Of a DNA stretch of 64,000 bases, positions 41,799 through 50,522 are shown one piece after another. Under the pieces are notes generated by a model. It was not told the origin of the DNA. It searched no databases and saw only the letters and a program-made list of their open reading frames with translations. The translations under genes were made by a program, and so were the position numbers. The stretch lies in the NCBI RefSeq assembly GCF_014779595.1, contig NZ_JACXZT010000010.1, positions 1 through 64,000 of the forward strand. Direction: 5' to 3'. This DNA is from Halomonas sp. ML-15 (GTDB lineage: Bacteria; Pseudomonadota; Gammaproteobacteria; Pseudomonadales; Halomonadaceae). Every line of letters starts with the position of its first letter. Position 1 is the stretch's first letter.

Positions 41799-42772
41799 TG
41801 GCCAATATCCTCACTCTCAGTCTCAACCCGGCGCTGGACCTTGCGATCAGCCTGCCGCGTCTTGCATTGGGGCAGGTCAACCGCACCGACGCCACCCATC
41901 TCGTGGCCGCCGGCAAGGGGGTCAATGTGGCCCGGGTGCTGGCTGCCCTCGGCCACCAGGTGCGCGTCTCGGGCTTTCTGGGCGCCGACAACGACGGCCC
42001 TTTTCTGCGCGCCTTCGAGGCGATGGGGGTCAGCGATGATTTTCTGCGCGTCGCCGGGGAAACGCGCATCAACGCCAAGGTCGCCGAGCATGACGGCCGG
42101 GTCACCGATATCAACGGGCCGGGCGTGGAGATCGATGCGACGGCCTTCGCGGCGCTGCTCGAACGCCTCGATGCGTTGGCCGGCGATCCCGCCCAGCGTC
42201 CCGATGCGGTACTGATCGGCGGCAGTCTGCCGCCGGGAGTCGCTGCCGAGGATCTCGCCGCCCTGGTGGTGCGGCTGCGCGGCCACGGCCTGCCGGTGTG
42301 GGTCGACACCAGCGGTGCGGCACTCAGGGCCACCATCGGGGCCGGGCCCACCGCGGTCAAGCCCAACGAGCTGGAACTCGCCGACTGGGCCGGCCGGGCG
42401 CTGGATACCCCATCCGAACGACTGACCGCGGCGCTACGGCTGCACGCGACTGGCGTCGAGGAAGCGTTGATCTCTGCGGGGGCCGAGGGCGTGCTGTGGG
42501 TCAGTCGCCGCGGTACCTGGCTGGCGACGCCGCCGCGGGTGGCGGTGGCCAGCACCGTGGGCGCTGGCGACACTCTGGTTGCCGGCATGCTGCACGGTGT
42601 GCTCGAAGGTCATGAGCCACAGCAGGCACTCGGCTTCGCCACTGCACTGTCGGCGGAATCGGTTCGTCACGTCGGAGTGGGCAACGTCCACGCCGAGGAT
42701 CTCTCTTCACTCCAACAACAGACCCGTGTGCGTCGCCTCGACGACGTCGATAGCGGGGGAGCGCTCGCATGA
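41798..42772 (+). CDS. fruK: 1-phosphofructokinase
   Basis: This 324-residue PfkB-family kinase converts fructose-1-phosphate made by the PTS to fructose-1,6-bisphosphate. It starts with the family N-terminus ILTLSLNPALDLAISLPRL, has VAAGKGVNVARVLAALGH for substrate and carries VGAGDTLVAGMLHG as the catalytic ATP motif. It starts on the fruB stop (TGATG) and overlaps fruA by four bases, so the three genes form one tightly coupled operon. Confidence 0.95.
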   Translation: MANILTLSLNPALDLAISLPRLALGQVNRTDATHLVAAGKGVNVARVLAALGHQVRVSGFLGADNDGPFLRAFEAMGVSDDFLRVAGETRINAKVAEHDGRVTDINGPGVEIDATAFAALLERLDALAGDPAQRPDAVLIGGSLPPGVAAEDLAALVVRLRGHGLPVWVDTSGAALRATIGAGPTAVKPNELELADWAGRALDTPSERLTAALRLHATGVEEALISAGAEGVLWVSRRGTWLATPPRVAVASTVGAGDTLVAGMLHGVLEGHEPQQALGFATALSAESVRHVGVGNVHAEDLSSLQQQTRVRRLDDVDSGGALA

Positions 42773-44511
42773 ACATTATCTTGATCACCGCCTGCCCCAG
42801 TGGCATGGCGACCACCTTCCTTGCCGCTCGCCGCCTGGAGCAGGCCGCGGCACGTCGCCAGTGGCAGGTCAGCGTCGAGATGCACGGTCAGCTCGAGCCG
42901 CTGACCCCGGTCAGTGCCGAGGCGATCGCTGCCGCCGACCTGGTCGTAGTGGCTGCCGAGCGGGTGCCGGACCCACAGCGTTTCGCTGGCAAGCGGCTCT
43001 ACCAGGCACCCATCGATCAGGCGCTGCCTGATCCGGATGCCTTCCTCGCGCTGGCCAGTCGCGACGCTGAGGCGTTCCAGCCAGATGCGGCGGCCGACGA
43101 CAGCTCGGTAGCAAGCCCTGCAACAAACCGCATCGTCGCCGTCACCGCCTGCCCGACCGGGGTCGCTCACACCTTTATGGCGGCAGAGGCGCTCAGCGAG
43201 GCCGGCAAGGCGCTGGGGCACCAGATTCGCGTCGAGACCCAGGGCTCGGTGGGCGCTCAGGACAAGCTTACCGAGGAGGAGATCGCCGCCGCCGACGTGG
43301 TGCTGCTGGCCTGCGACATCGAGGTCGACCCAACCCGCTTCGCCGGCAAGCGCATCTATCGCACCTCCACCGGCAATGCCTTGAAGCGGCCCCAGCCGAC
43401 CATCGAGGCGGCGCTGGCCAATGCCGCGGTGGAGGAGTCGGGGCACGCCGCCAGCGGCGCCGAAGGGGCCAAGAGCATCAAGGAGGTGGGTGTCTACAAG
43501 CACCTGCTGACGGGGGTCTCCTTTATGCTGCCGATGGTGGTGGCCGGCGGTCTGCTGATCGCACTCTCCTTCGTGTTCGGCATCGATGCCTTCGAGCAGG
43601 AGGGGACCCTGGCGGCGGCGCTGATGCAGATCGGCGGCGGTACCGCCTTCGCGCTGATGATCCCGGTACTGGCCGGCTATATCGCCTACTCCATCGCCGA
43701 CCGGCCCGGCATCGCTCCGGGCATGATCGGCGGCATGCTGGCGGCCGAGATCGAGGCCGGCTTCATCGGCGGCATCCTGGCCGGGTTCCTGGCCGGCTAC
43801 GTAGCGCTGGCGGTGGCGCGCTACGTCAAACTGCCGTCCAGCGTGGAGTCGCTCAAGCCGATCCTGATCATCCCGCTGGTGGCGAGTCTGGTCACCGGTC
43901 TGACCATGATCTATGTGATCGGTGAGCCGGTGGCGGCGATCATGGCTGGGCTGACCGCCTTCCTGGCCGGCATGGACGCTACCAACGCCGTGCTGCTGGG
44001 GATCCTGCTCGGTGCCATGATGTGCTTCGACCTGGGTGGCCCGGTCAACAAGGCCGCTTACACCTTTGGTGTCGGCCTGCTGGCCTCCCAGACCTATGCG
44101 CCGATGGCGGCGATCATGGCCGCCGGGATGGTGCCGGCGATCGGCATGGGTATCGCCAGTTTCGTGGCACGTCACAAGTTCTCGCAGCCGGAGCGCGAGG
44201 CGGGCAAGGCCTCCTTCGTGCTCGGCCTGTGCTTTATCAGCGAGGGCGCCATTCCCTTCGCCGCCAAGGACCCGCTGCGGGTGATCCCCGCCTGCATCGC
44301 CGGCGGTGCGGTGACCGGGGCGCTTTCCATGCTGGTCGGCGCCCAGCTGATGGCGCCCCATGGCGGCATCTTCGTGCTGATGATCCCTGGCGCCATCTCC
44401 CCGGTGCTGCTCTACCTGGCAGCCATCGTGATCGGCTCACTGGTCACGGGGCTTGGTTACGCGGCCCTCAAACGCGGCGCGGCGTCAGTGGCGGTGGCAG
44501 CGACCGGCTGA
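42769..44511 (+). CDS. fruA: Fructose PTS permease EIIBC
   Basis: This 580-residue protein has two IIB-type domains in tandem. The first (residues ~1-100) has Cys9 in ITACPSGMATTF. The second (~120-220) has the phospho-cysteine Cys128 in ACPTGVAHTFMAAEAL. The IIC membrane domain (~240-575) follows, with PMVVAGGLLIALSF, the AGYIAYSIADRPGIAPG loop and CFISEGAIPFAAKDP. In E. coli FruA the N-terminal IIB' copy is degenerate; here it keeps a cysteine in the right place. The operon is followed by a terminator. Confidence 0.94.
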   Translation: MNIILITACPSGMATTFLAARRLEQAAARRQWQVSVEMHGQLEPLTPVSAEAIAAADLVVVAAERVPDPQRFAGKRLYQAPIDQALPDPDAFLALASRDAEAFQPDAAADDSSVASPATNRIVAVTACPTGVAHTFMAAEALSEAGKALGHQIRVETQGSVGAQDKLTEEEIAAADVVLLACDIEVDPTRFAGKRIYRTSTGNALKRPQPTIEAALANAAVEESGHAASGAEGAKSIKEVGVYKHLLTGVSFMLPMVVAGGLLIALSFVFGIDAFEQEGTLAAALMQIGGGTAFALMIPVLAGYIAYSIADRPGIAPGMIGGMLAAEIEAGFIGGILAGFLAGYVALAVARYVKLPSSVESLKPILIIPLVASLVTGLTMIYVIGEPVAAIMAGLTAFLAGMDATNAVLLGILLGAMMCFDLGGPVNKAAYTFGVGLLASQTYAPMAAIMAAGMVPAIGMGIASFVARHKFSQPEREAGKASFVLGLCFISEGAIPFAAKDPLRVIPACIAGGAVTGALSMLVGAQLMAPHGGIFVLMIPGAISPVLLYLAAIVIGSLVTGLGYAALKRGAASVAVAATG

Positions 44512-44530
44512 TCTGCTCTTGCATGGCCTT

Positions 44531-44558
44531 GCCGGTGCCCACGGGTGCCGGCTTTTTA
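44531..44558 (+). terminator. Intrinsic terminator of fruBKA
   Basis: A 9-10-bp stem GCCGGTGCCC / GGGTGCCGGC with two wobble pairs is followed by TTTTTATT, 19 bases after the fruA stop. Confidence 0.85.
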
Positions 44559-44782
44559 TTGTGGGTCCAGATGGGAAGGCGTCTCTTTCCAGTGGAATGA
44601 TTCAGGTGGAACGAGATATTCAATTCTTTTTATCGAATAGTGGCTAGATCATGGTCTTATGCCATTTTGGAAAAAGATGGTGTAGTTTTTGCTAGATGTT
44701 AGATGGAAACGACGGCCTTTACCCAGGCCGTTCGTCCGCTCGGCGGCGCTACCCGCACTGCCGACGAAACAGGAGATACACA

Positions 44783-45361
44783 ATGTCTACCGCCCCCGTG
44801 ACCCTGATGGTGGCGCGCCGTGTGGCTGATGGCCGCTACCGTGCCTTTATCGCCTGGCTCAATGAAGGCCGTGACCTGGCAGCCGATTTTGCCGGCTATC
44901 TCGGCTCAGGCGTGTTGGCGCCGCCGCCCGGCGACGATGAATACCAGATCATCTTTCGCTTCCGTGACACTCAAACCCTTGCCGCCTGGGAGCACTCCGC
45001 CTCACGGCGCGCCTGGCTGCTGCGCGGACGTGGGCTGTTCGAGGCGCCTCATGAACACCGCGCCATCGGGCTCGACCGCTGGTTTGCCGACGTCAGTGGC
45101 CAGACGCCGCCACGCTGGAAGCAGGCCGTAGCGATCTGGCTGGCGTTCTTTCCGGTGTCGCTACTGTTTCAACTGCTGGCCGGCAGTGCGCTTGCCGCGC
45201 TGCCGCTGGTTGCCCAGGTACTGGTCAGCACCCTGGTGCTGACACCGCTGATGGTGTTCCTGTTTATTCCCCTCTCGACTCGGCTGCTGACGCCCTGGCT
45301 GCGCAGCGAGTGCACCGTACGAGAGCAACTAGGGCGTTTGCTGCACCAGCGCAAGGCGTAA
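44783..45361 (+). CDS. Antibiotic biosynthesis monooxygenase-fold protein with C-terminal membrane helices
   Basis: This 192-residue protein has an ABM (dimeric alpha/beta barrel) domain in the N-terminal ~105 residues (VTLMVARRVADGRYRAFIAWL, YQIIFRFRDTQTLAAWEHS, FEAPHEHRAIGLDRWF). Two membrane helices follow (~120-170) with a short basic cytoplasmic tail. Such ABM-TM proteins are widespread and uncharacterised; the fold often binds heme or small aromatic compounds. The AGGAG site fixes the start at 44783. It stands alone between the fru operon and the convergent chemoreceptor gene. Confidence 0.85.
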   Translation: MSTAPVTLMVARRVADGRYRAFIAWLNEGRDLAADFAGYLGSGVLAPPPGDDEYQIIFRFRDTQTLAAWEHSASRRAWLLRGRGLFEAPHEHRAIGLDRWFADVSGQTPPRWKQAVAIWLAFFPVSLLFQLLAGSALAALPLVAQVLVSTLVLTPLMVFLFIPLSTRLLTPWLRSECTVREQLGRLLHQRKA

Positions 45362-45392
45362 ACGAGAAAGGCGGCCCGGTATCCGGGCCGCC
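45362..45392 (-). terminator. Terminator of chemoreceptor gene
   Basis: A 10-bp stem GGCGGCCCGG-TAT-CCGGGCCGCC lies between the convergent ABM and chemoreceptor genes. Read on the minus strand it is followed by TTTCTCGTTT, so it best serves the chemoreceptor mRNA. Confidence 0.75.
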
Positions 45393-45430
45393 TAGGGAGA
45401 GTAAGGACAGTCAGAGGGTTACGGGTGTTG

Positions 45431-47116
45431 TCAGAAGGTGTCCCACTCCAGCTCGGCCTTGTTTTGGCTTGCTTTTGGCGCTGCGGGTGCGTCAAGCGAC
45501 TTGGCCGGCGCACTGCTCGCCTGTGTGGTCAGCGCGGGACGTGACGGCGACGAGGCAGCGTCGACGAGCCGGAAGGTAGAGACCACCGATTCCAGCCTGG
45601 CGGCCTGCTCCTCCAGTGAAGAAGCGGCCGACGAGGCCTCTTGAACCAGCGCCGCGTTCTGCTGAGTGACTTCGTCCATCTGTGACACGGCCTGGTTGAC
45701 CTGCTCGATACCGGAGCTCTGTTCCTGAGAGGCAGCAGAGATCTCGTCCATGATGTCATTGACGCGTTTCACCGACGCGACGACCTCGCGGATGGTGCCG
45801 CCGGCACTCTCGACCAGCTCAGAGCCATCTTTTACCTGAGTAGCTGAGGCCTCGATAAGCGTCTTGATCTCCTTGGCGGCGTCGGCACTGCGGCTGGCCA
45901 GGTTGCGTACCTCACTGGCCACCACGGCAAAGCCACGGCCCTGCTCACCGGCGCGGGCCGCTTCCACCGAGGCGTTGAGCGCCAGGATATTGGTCTGAAA
46001 GGCAATCGAGTCGATCACGCTGATGATATCCACCACCTTCTTGGAGCTGCCGGCAATGGCGTGCATGGTGGTGATCACCTGGTCGACCTCCTCGCCGCCG
46101 CGGCCTGCGGTGGTGGAGGCTTCATTGGCCAGGGTGCTGGCCTGGCGAGCATTGTCGGCGTTCTGCTTCACCGTGGCGGTGAGCTGCTCCATGCTCGCGG
46201 CGGTCTCCTGCAGCGAGGCGGCCTGCTCCTCGGTACGCGCTGACAGGTCGGTGTTGCCACTGGCGATCTCCCGCGCACCGATATGAATCGAGCCGCTGCT
46301 GTCGCGCACATTGGCCACGGTCTTGGCCAGTCCCGCCTGCATATGCTGCATGGCCGAGAAGAGACGCCCCAGCTCGTTGCGGCCACGCTCGGGAATCGGG
46401 TGGGAGAGATCGCCCTTGGCAATATGCTCCGAGTGCGCGACCGCTTCGTCCAGGGGTTTGACGATGCTGCCCACCAGAGCGACACGCACGACCAGCACCA
46501 TCAGCGCGGCCAGGATCAGCACGGCAATGTCGATAATGCCGTATAGCGACATCTGCGACTGGTAGTCGTCAACCAGCTGGTTAGAGTATTCGTAACTGTA
46601 ATCGCCGTAGGCGCTGCTCGACGCGGCGAAGGCTTGATTATGCTCGCGAGCCGTAGGCAGTAGAGCGAGAAAGTCCGTTTCGTCGCCTCGCTCGACGGTA
46701 GCTTGCTGAGGGAGGAGCACGTTGTTGACGAGCGCAGTAAAGTCGGCCGTTACCTCTTCACCCAGGGTGCTATCCGCTTCACTCCGATAGGAGTCGAAGG
46801 TGTCGAAGTGGCGCTGGGCCGCGGCCAGCCGCTCTTGCGCCAGTGATGCCTGGTCGGCGGCGAGCTGCGTATCGTTCTCTTCAACGGCGTCCCAGAAATT
46901 CTGATAGTGGCGCTGGGTGTCGCCAGCAGCGATCCGGCTGAGGTTCAGGTAGTTCAGTCTGTCCAGCGCGGTGCGTTCCAGTTCGGCGAGGGCGTTACCG
47001 CCCAGGCGACCGCCTTGGTAGCCGAGCCCGGCCACCACCAGAATGAGTATGAAGAAGATAGTTAGCACGCCGGTCAGGCTGGCTTTGACGGAGAGATTAC
47101 TTAGTAACTTGGTCAT
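45431..47116 (-). CDS. Methyl-accepting chemotaxis protein
   Basis: This 561-residue transmembrane chemoreceptor has a membrane helix at ~10-32, a four-helix-bundle periplasmic sensor (~35-190), a second helix at ~190-215 and a HAMP domain ([32 protein letters not shown]). The long signalling coiled coil holds the hairpin tip [38 protein letters not shown]. It ends with EWDTF, a CheR/CheB-binding pentapeptide like NWETF, so it is a major, adaptation-competent receptor. The ligand is unknown. AAGGAA precedes the start, and an exact FliA promoter lies ~110 bases upstream. Confidence 0.95.
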   Translation of the reverse strand: MTKLLSNLSVKASLTGVLTIFFILILVVAGLGYQGGRLGGNALAELERTALDRLNYLNLSRIAAGDTQRHYQNFWDAVEENDTQLAADQASLAQERLAAAQRHFDTFDSYRSEADSTLGEEVTADFTALVNNVLLPQQATVERGDETDFLALLPTAREHNQAFAASSSAYGDYSYEYSNQLVDDYQSQMSLYGIIDIAVLILAALMVLVVRVALVGSIVKPLDEAVAHSEHIAKGDLSHPIPERGRNELGRLFSAMQHMQAGLAKTVANVRDSSGSIHIGAREIASGNTDLSARTEEQAASLQETAASMEQLTATVKQNADNARQASTLANEASTTAGRGGEEVDQVITTMHAIAGSSKKVVDIISVIDSIAFQTNILALNASVEAARAGEQGRGFAVVASEVRNLASRSADAAKEIKTLIEASATQVKDGSELVESAGGTIREVVASVKRVNDIMDEISAASQEQSSGIEQVNQAVSQMDEVTQQNAALVQEASSAASSLEEQAARLESVVSTFRLVDAASSPSRPALTTQASSAPAKSLDAPAAPKASQNKAELEWDTF

Positions 47117-47637
47117 GTAGGTTCCTTAACATGGTGGTTCCGAGGTCATCTGTATTTGTCGCGTGGGGGAGTTTTCGTCGCTCTGGTGGCGGCTCTATAT
47201 CAGCGTTGTCAGGTAGTGAGTTATATCGGCGTTTTAAGACGAGACTTTAGTCTTATGGCGGTAATAAAGAGACACCTTTTAAAGTAATTTTTAATAAAGT
47301 GTTCTTTATTTTAAATGCTGTATCTGATTACTGTTGACAGTCAAGGAGTGTGGGTCGAAGTGTCTTGCCTAGTTGGTCTTGGTGGTTGTTGTGAAACATG
47401 TAGAGTCCATAACCTGAGATATTGGTAGTATTAGATATTTGTGTTATAAGCAGCCGGTCAAGTTGCTTTGTATTGTGTGCTCTCCTCTTTTATGCCTCGA
47501 TAACTGGCCTATCTGCTCGGTGAGGAGCGGGCTTGGCGGTTGGACGTGGAGAGGGGCTCTAGGTAACCTGCCTGGTCGATGTCTCGATGCCTGGCCAGTC
47601 CAGATGCAGTTGGCCGTCTGAAAAAGGGGAAATCGAC
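47117..47637. other. AT-rich intergenic region between chemoreceptor and hydrolase genes
   Basis: This 521-base divergent region is visibly AT-richer than its neighbours, especially 47230-47340 and 47395-47500. It contains the FliA promoter for the chemoreceptor. Short open frames (for example 47439-47621) lack ribosome sites and family resemblance. I saw no RNA gene or clear promoter for the plus-strand gene. Confidence 0.5.
47223..47249 (-). promoter_or_regulatory. Sigma-28 (FliA) promoter of chemoreceptor gene
   Basis: On the minus strand TAAA (47249-47246) is followed after exactly 15 bases by GCCGATAT (47230-47223). This is the FliA consensus TAAA-N15-GCCGATAA with one change at the last base. 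The chemoreceptor start codon lies about 105 bases downstream. Confidence 0.82.
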
Positions 47638-49266
47638 ATGCAGGTGCTACGTCAGTTCTCGGCGCTTGGGCTGCTGGTGGGAACGCTGCTGTTTGCCATT
47701 TCGCTGACGCCGAGTTTGCTGCCGCGCACCTTTGTCGTTCAGGGGGTGATTTCGGGGCTGTCGTTCTCCGCCGGCTATGCGCTGGGTGTCCTGATGCGCT
47801 GGCTGTGGGCCTATCTCGAACTACCGGTGCCGGGGCCACGCGGCGCGCTTGGCATCAAGCGTATCGCTGCCGGTATCTGTGCGGTGGTGGCGGTGGCGTT
47901 TCTGTGGCGTGCCTCGGGCTGGCAGGATTCCGTGCGGGTACTGATGGAGATGGAGCCGGCCAGCGGTACTCGGCCGCTGAGTGTGGCCTTGATCGCGTTG
48001 GCGATCTTTGCACTGCTGCTGTTGCTGGCCAGGCTGTTTCGCCGCACCTTCCGTTTCCTCTCACGCCGACTGCAGCGCGTCGTGCCGCGCCGGGTCTCCC
48101 ACGTGGTCGGCGTGGCCGCGGCGGCGGCGCTGTTCTGGTCGGTGATCGACGGCGTTATCTTCACCTTGACCCTGCGCGCGCTGGACCGCTCCTACCAGCA
48201 GGTCGACGTGCTGATGCCGGATGATCTGGTGCCGCCAAGCGATCCGCAGGTGGCCGGCAGCGAGGCATCGCTGATCAGTTGGGAAGCCCTGGGCCTGCGT
48301 GGCCGTCGCTTCGTGACGGCGGGCCCGTCGGCAGACGATATCGAGGCGTTCCTGGGCGAGCCTGCCGAGCAGCCGCTGCGGGTCTATGTTGGCCTGAATG
48401 CCGCCGATACGCCCAAGGAGCGCGCGCAGCTGGCGCTCGAGGAGCTCAAGCGGGTGGGGGCCTTCGAACGCTCGCTGCTGCTGCTGGCCACGCCCACCGG
48501 CCGTGGCTGGCTGGACCCGGGGGCGCAGAACACTCTGGAGTATCTGCAGCGTGGCGACATCGCCACGGTGACCGCCCAGTACTCCTACCTGCCGAGTCCG
48601 CTGGCGCTGGTGGTGGAGGGGGAGTATGGCGCAGAGATGGCGCGCGCCCTGTTCGACGCGGTCTATCGTCACTGGGCCTCGCTGCCCGATGACCAGCGGC
48701 CCGCGCTATATCTGCATGGGCTGAGTCTCGGGGCGCTCAATTCGGACCACTCCTTCGATATCTACGACATTATCGATGACCCCTTCGACGGGGCGCTGTG
48801 GAGCGGACCCCCGTTTCGCAGCCCCACCTGGCGGGCCATGACCCGTGATCGTGATGACGGCTCGCCGGCCTGGCTGCCGCGCTTCCGCGACGGTGCCGTG
48901 GTGCGCTTCATGAATCAGGACGGCGGTCTCGACGACGGCGCAGCGGAGTGGGGCGACTTCCGCATCGCCTACCTGCAGTACGCCAGCGATCCGGTGACCT
49001 TCTTCGAGCCCGAGGCGCTCTACCGCGAGCCGGAGTGGCTGCAGGCCCCGCGCGGACCGGATGTCTCACAGGACCTGACCTGGTACCCGGTGGTCACCGG
49101 TCTGCAGCTGCTGGCCGATCTCGCCGCCGGTACCGCGCCGCCTGGCTATGGCCACGAGATCGCCGCCGAGCACTATATCGAGGCCTGGATGGCGCTGATC
49201 GAGCCCGAGGAGTGGAGCCCCGAAGAGGTGGAGCGCCTCAAGGCGCTGTTCGCCGCCCGCCGTTAG
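47638..49266 (+). CDS. Alpha/beta-hydrolase membrane protein
   Basis: This 542-residue protein has about four to five membrane helices in the first ~200 residues (FSALGLLVGTLLFAISLTPSLLPRTFVVQGVISGLSF and onward). A C-terminal hydrolase domain (~220-540) follows. The nucleophile elbow probably reads LHGLSLGALNSD (Gly-x-Ser-x-Gly variant HGLSLG), and RVYVGLNAADTPKERAQLALEELKRVGAFERSLLLLATPTGRGW matches the alpha/beta-hydrolase catalytic family found in mycobacteria and proteobacteria. Substrate unknown; it may act on lipids at the membrane. AGGGGA precedes the start. Confidence 0.82.
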   Translation: MQVLRQFSALGLLVGTLLFAISLTPSLLPRTFVVQGVISGLSFSAGYALGVLMRWLWAYLELPVPGPRGALGIKRIAAGICAVVAVAFLWRASGWQDSVRVLMEMEPASGTRPLSVALIALAIFALLLLLARLFRRTFRFLSRRLQRVVPRRVSHVVGVAAAAALFWSVIDGVIFTLTLRALDRSYQQVDVLMPDDLVPPSDPQVAGSEASLISWEALGLRGRRFVTAGPSADDIEAFLGEPAEQPLRVYVGLNAADTPKERAQLALEELKRVGAFERSLLLLATPTGRGWLDPGAQNTLEYLQRGDIATVTAQYSYLPSPLALVVEGEYGAEMARALFDAVYRHWASLPDDQRPALYLHGLSLGALNSDHSFDIYDIIDDPFDGALWSGPPFRSPTWRAMTRDRDDGSPAWLPRFRDGAVVRFMNQDGGLDDGAAEWGDFRIAYLQYASDPVTFFEPEALYREPEWLQAPRGPDVSQDLTWYPVVTGLQLLADLAAGTAPPGYGHEIAAEHYIEAWMALIEPEEWSPEEVERLKALFAARR

Positions 49267-49331
49267 CGGTGGCATTGTGAAGCACGACAGCGGCGACATA
49301 CACTGCAGGAAACCCGTGCAGGATCGCCGCC

Positions 49332-50522
49332 ATGCTCGAAGCGCCACTCGCTGACCCGCTTGCCGCCAACGATCACCAGACGGCGGTGCGTACCGCCGTC
49401 AGCCACGCCCGCGACCCTCAGCGTGCGGCCAATGAACTGGCCGCTGTGCTGCGCCATTCGCAACTGGGCTTCGTGCTGTTCTTCGTCAGCGCCGAGTATG
49501 CGCTGACGCCGTTGGGCAAGGCACTCGATGCGGCCTTTGCGGGGGTGCCGATCAGCGGCTGTACCACTGCCGGTGAGATTACCCCCGAGGGCTATGACCG
49601 TGGCGGCATTGTCGCCGTTGGCTTCGATGCTCGCCATTTCGGCATTGGGGTGGCGTTGATCGACGAGCTGGAGGGCTTCGACCTGGTGCGTGCCCAGCGC
49701 GTTACCGAGGGTTTGCTTGCCGAGGCCCGCCGCCAGTCGCCCCCAGGCGGGGAACACTTCGCCCTGACCCTGCTCGATGGTCTCTCCAGCTGCGAGGAGC
49801 AGGTGCTGGCGACCCTCGGTGCGGCACTTGGCAGCATCCCCAGCTTCGGTGGTTCCGCCGGTGACGATAACCGCCTGGCGCACACTCACGTCTACAGTGC
49901 CGGTCGCTTTCATGACCAGGCCGCGGTGGTGGTGATGTTCACCACCCGCCTGCCGTTCGAGGTCTTCACCACTCACCATTTGCGGCCGCGCAGCGAAAAG
50001 CTGGTGGTGACCCATGCCGATCGTGAGCGCCGCCGCGTGATCGAACTCAATGCCGCGCCGGCCGCCGAGGAGTATGCACGGCTGGTGGGGTGTCCACGCC
50101 AGGCGCTTGATGATGCAGTGTTTGCCCGCTACCCGCTGGCGGTGCGGATTGGCGAGAGCTACTTCGTGCGCTCGATTCAGCGCGTCAACGATGACGGCAG
50201 CCTGAGCTTCTACTGTGCGGTGGAGAACGGCATCGTGCTGACAGCGATGACCCCGGCACCGATTCTGCCGGATCTCGAGGCGGTGTTCGACGACCTGGCG
50301 GAGCGGCTTGGCGAGCCCGAGCTGATCATTGGCCTCGACTGTTTCCTGAGGCGCCTGGAGATCGAGGCGCTGGGCAACCTCAGTGCAGCCTCGGCACTGC
50401 TATGCAGGCAGCGCGTGATCGGCTTCAACACCTACGGGGAGCAGCACCATGGCATGCACATCAACCAGACCTTCACCGGGGTTGTGCTTGGGCGCCCCGG
50501 CGCCGACCGAGCCCCCCGCTGA
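49332..50522 (+). CDS. FIST domain sensor protein (NosP-like)
   Basis: This 396-residue soluble protein contains FIST N (~30-215; ISGCTTAGEITPEGY, FGGSAGDDN) and FIST C (~225-370; YPLAVRIGESYFVRSIQRV, ECFLRR-like LDCFLRRLE, GFNTYGEQHHGMHINQTFTG). In Pseudomonas the FIST protein NosP binds heme, senses nitric oxide and inhibits the kinase NahK encoded next to it. The same order is found here, with a kinase frame that begins inside this gene. Heme binding cannot be confirmed from sequence. The role in NO-responsive control is inferred from the pair. Confidence 0.88.
   Translation: MLEAPLADPLAANDHQTAVRTAVSHARDPQRAANELAAVLRHSQLGFVLFFVSAEYALTPLGKALDAAFAGVPISGCTTAGEITPEGYDRGGIVAVGFDARHFGIGVALIDELEGFDLVRAQRVTEGLLAEARRQSPPGGEHFALTLLDGLSSCEEQVLATLGAALGSIPSFGGSAGDDNRLAHTHVYSAGRFHDQAAVVVMFTTRLPFEVFTTHHLRPRSEKLVVTHADRERRRVIELNAAPAAEEYARLVGCPRQALDDAVFARYPLAVRIGESYFVRSIQRVNDDGSLSFYCAVENGIVLTAMTPAPILPDLEAVFDDLAERLGEPELIIGLDCFLRRLEIEALGNLSAASALLCRQRVIGFNTYGEQHHGMHINQTFTGVVLGRPGADRAPR

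Noticed and set aside
47439-47621. 60-codon open frame in the gap after the chemoreceptor gene
   Set aside because: No ribosome site, no recognisable features, and it lies in AT-rich non-coding sequence.
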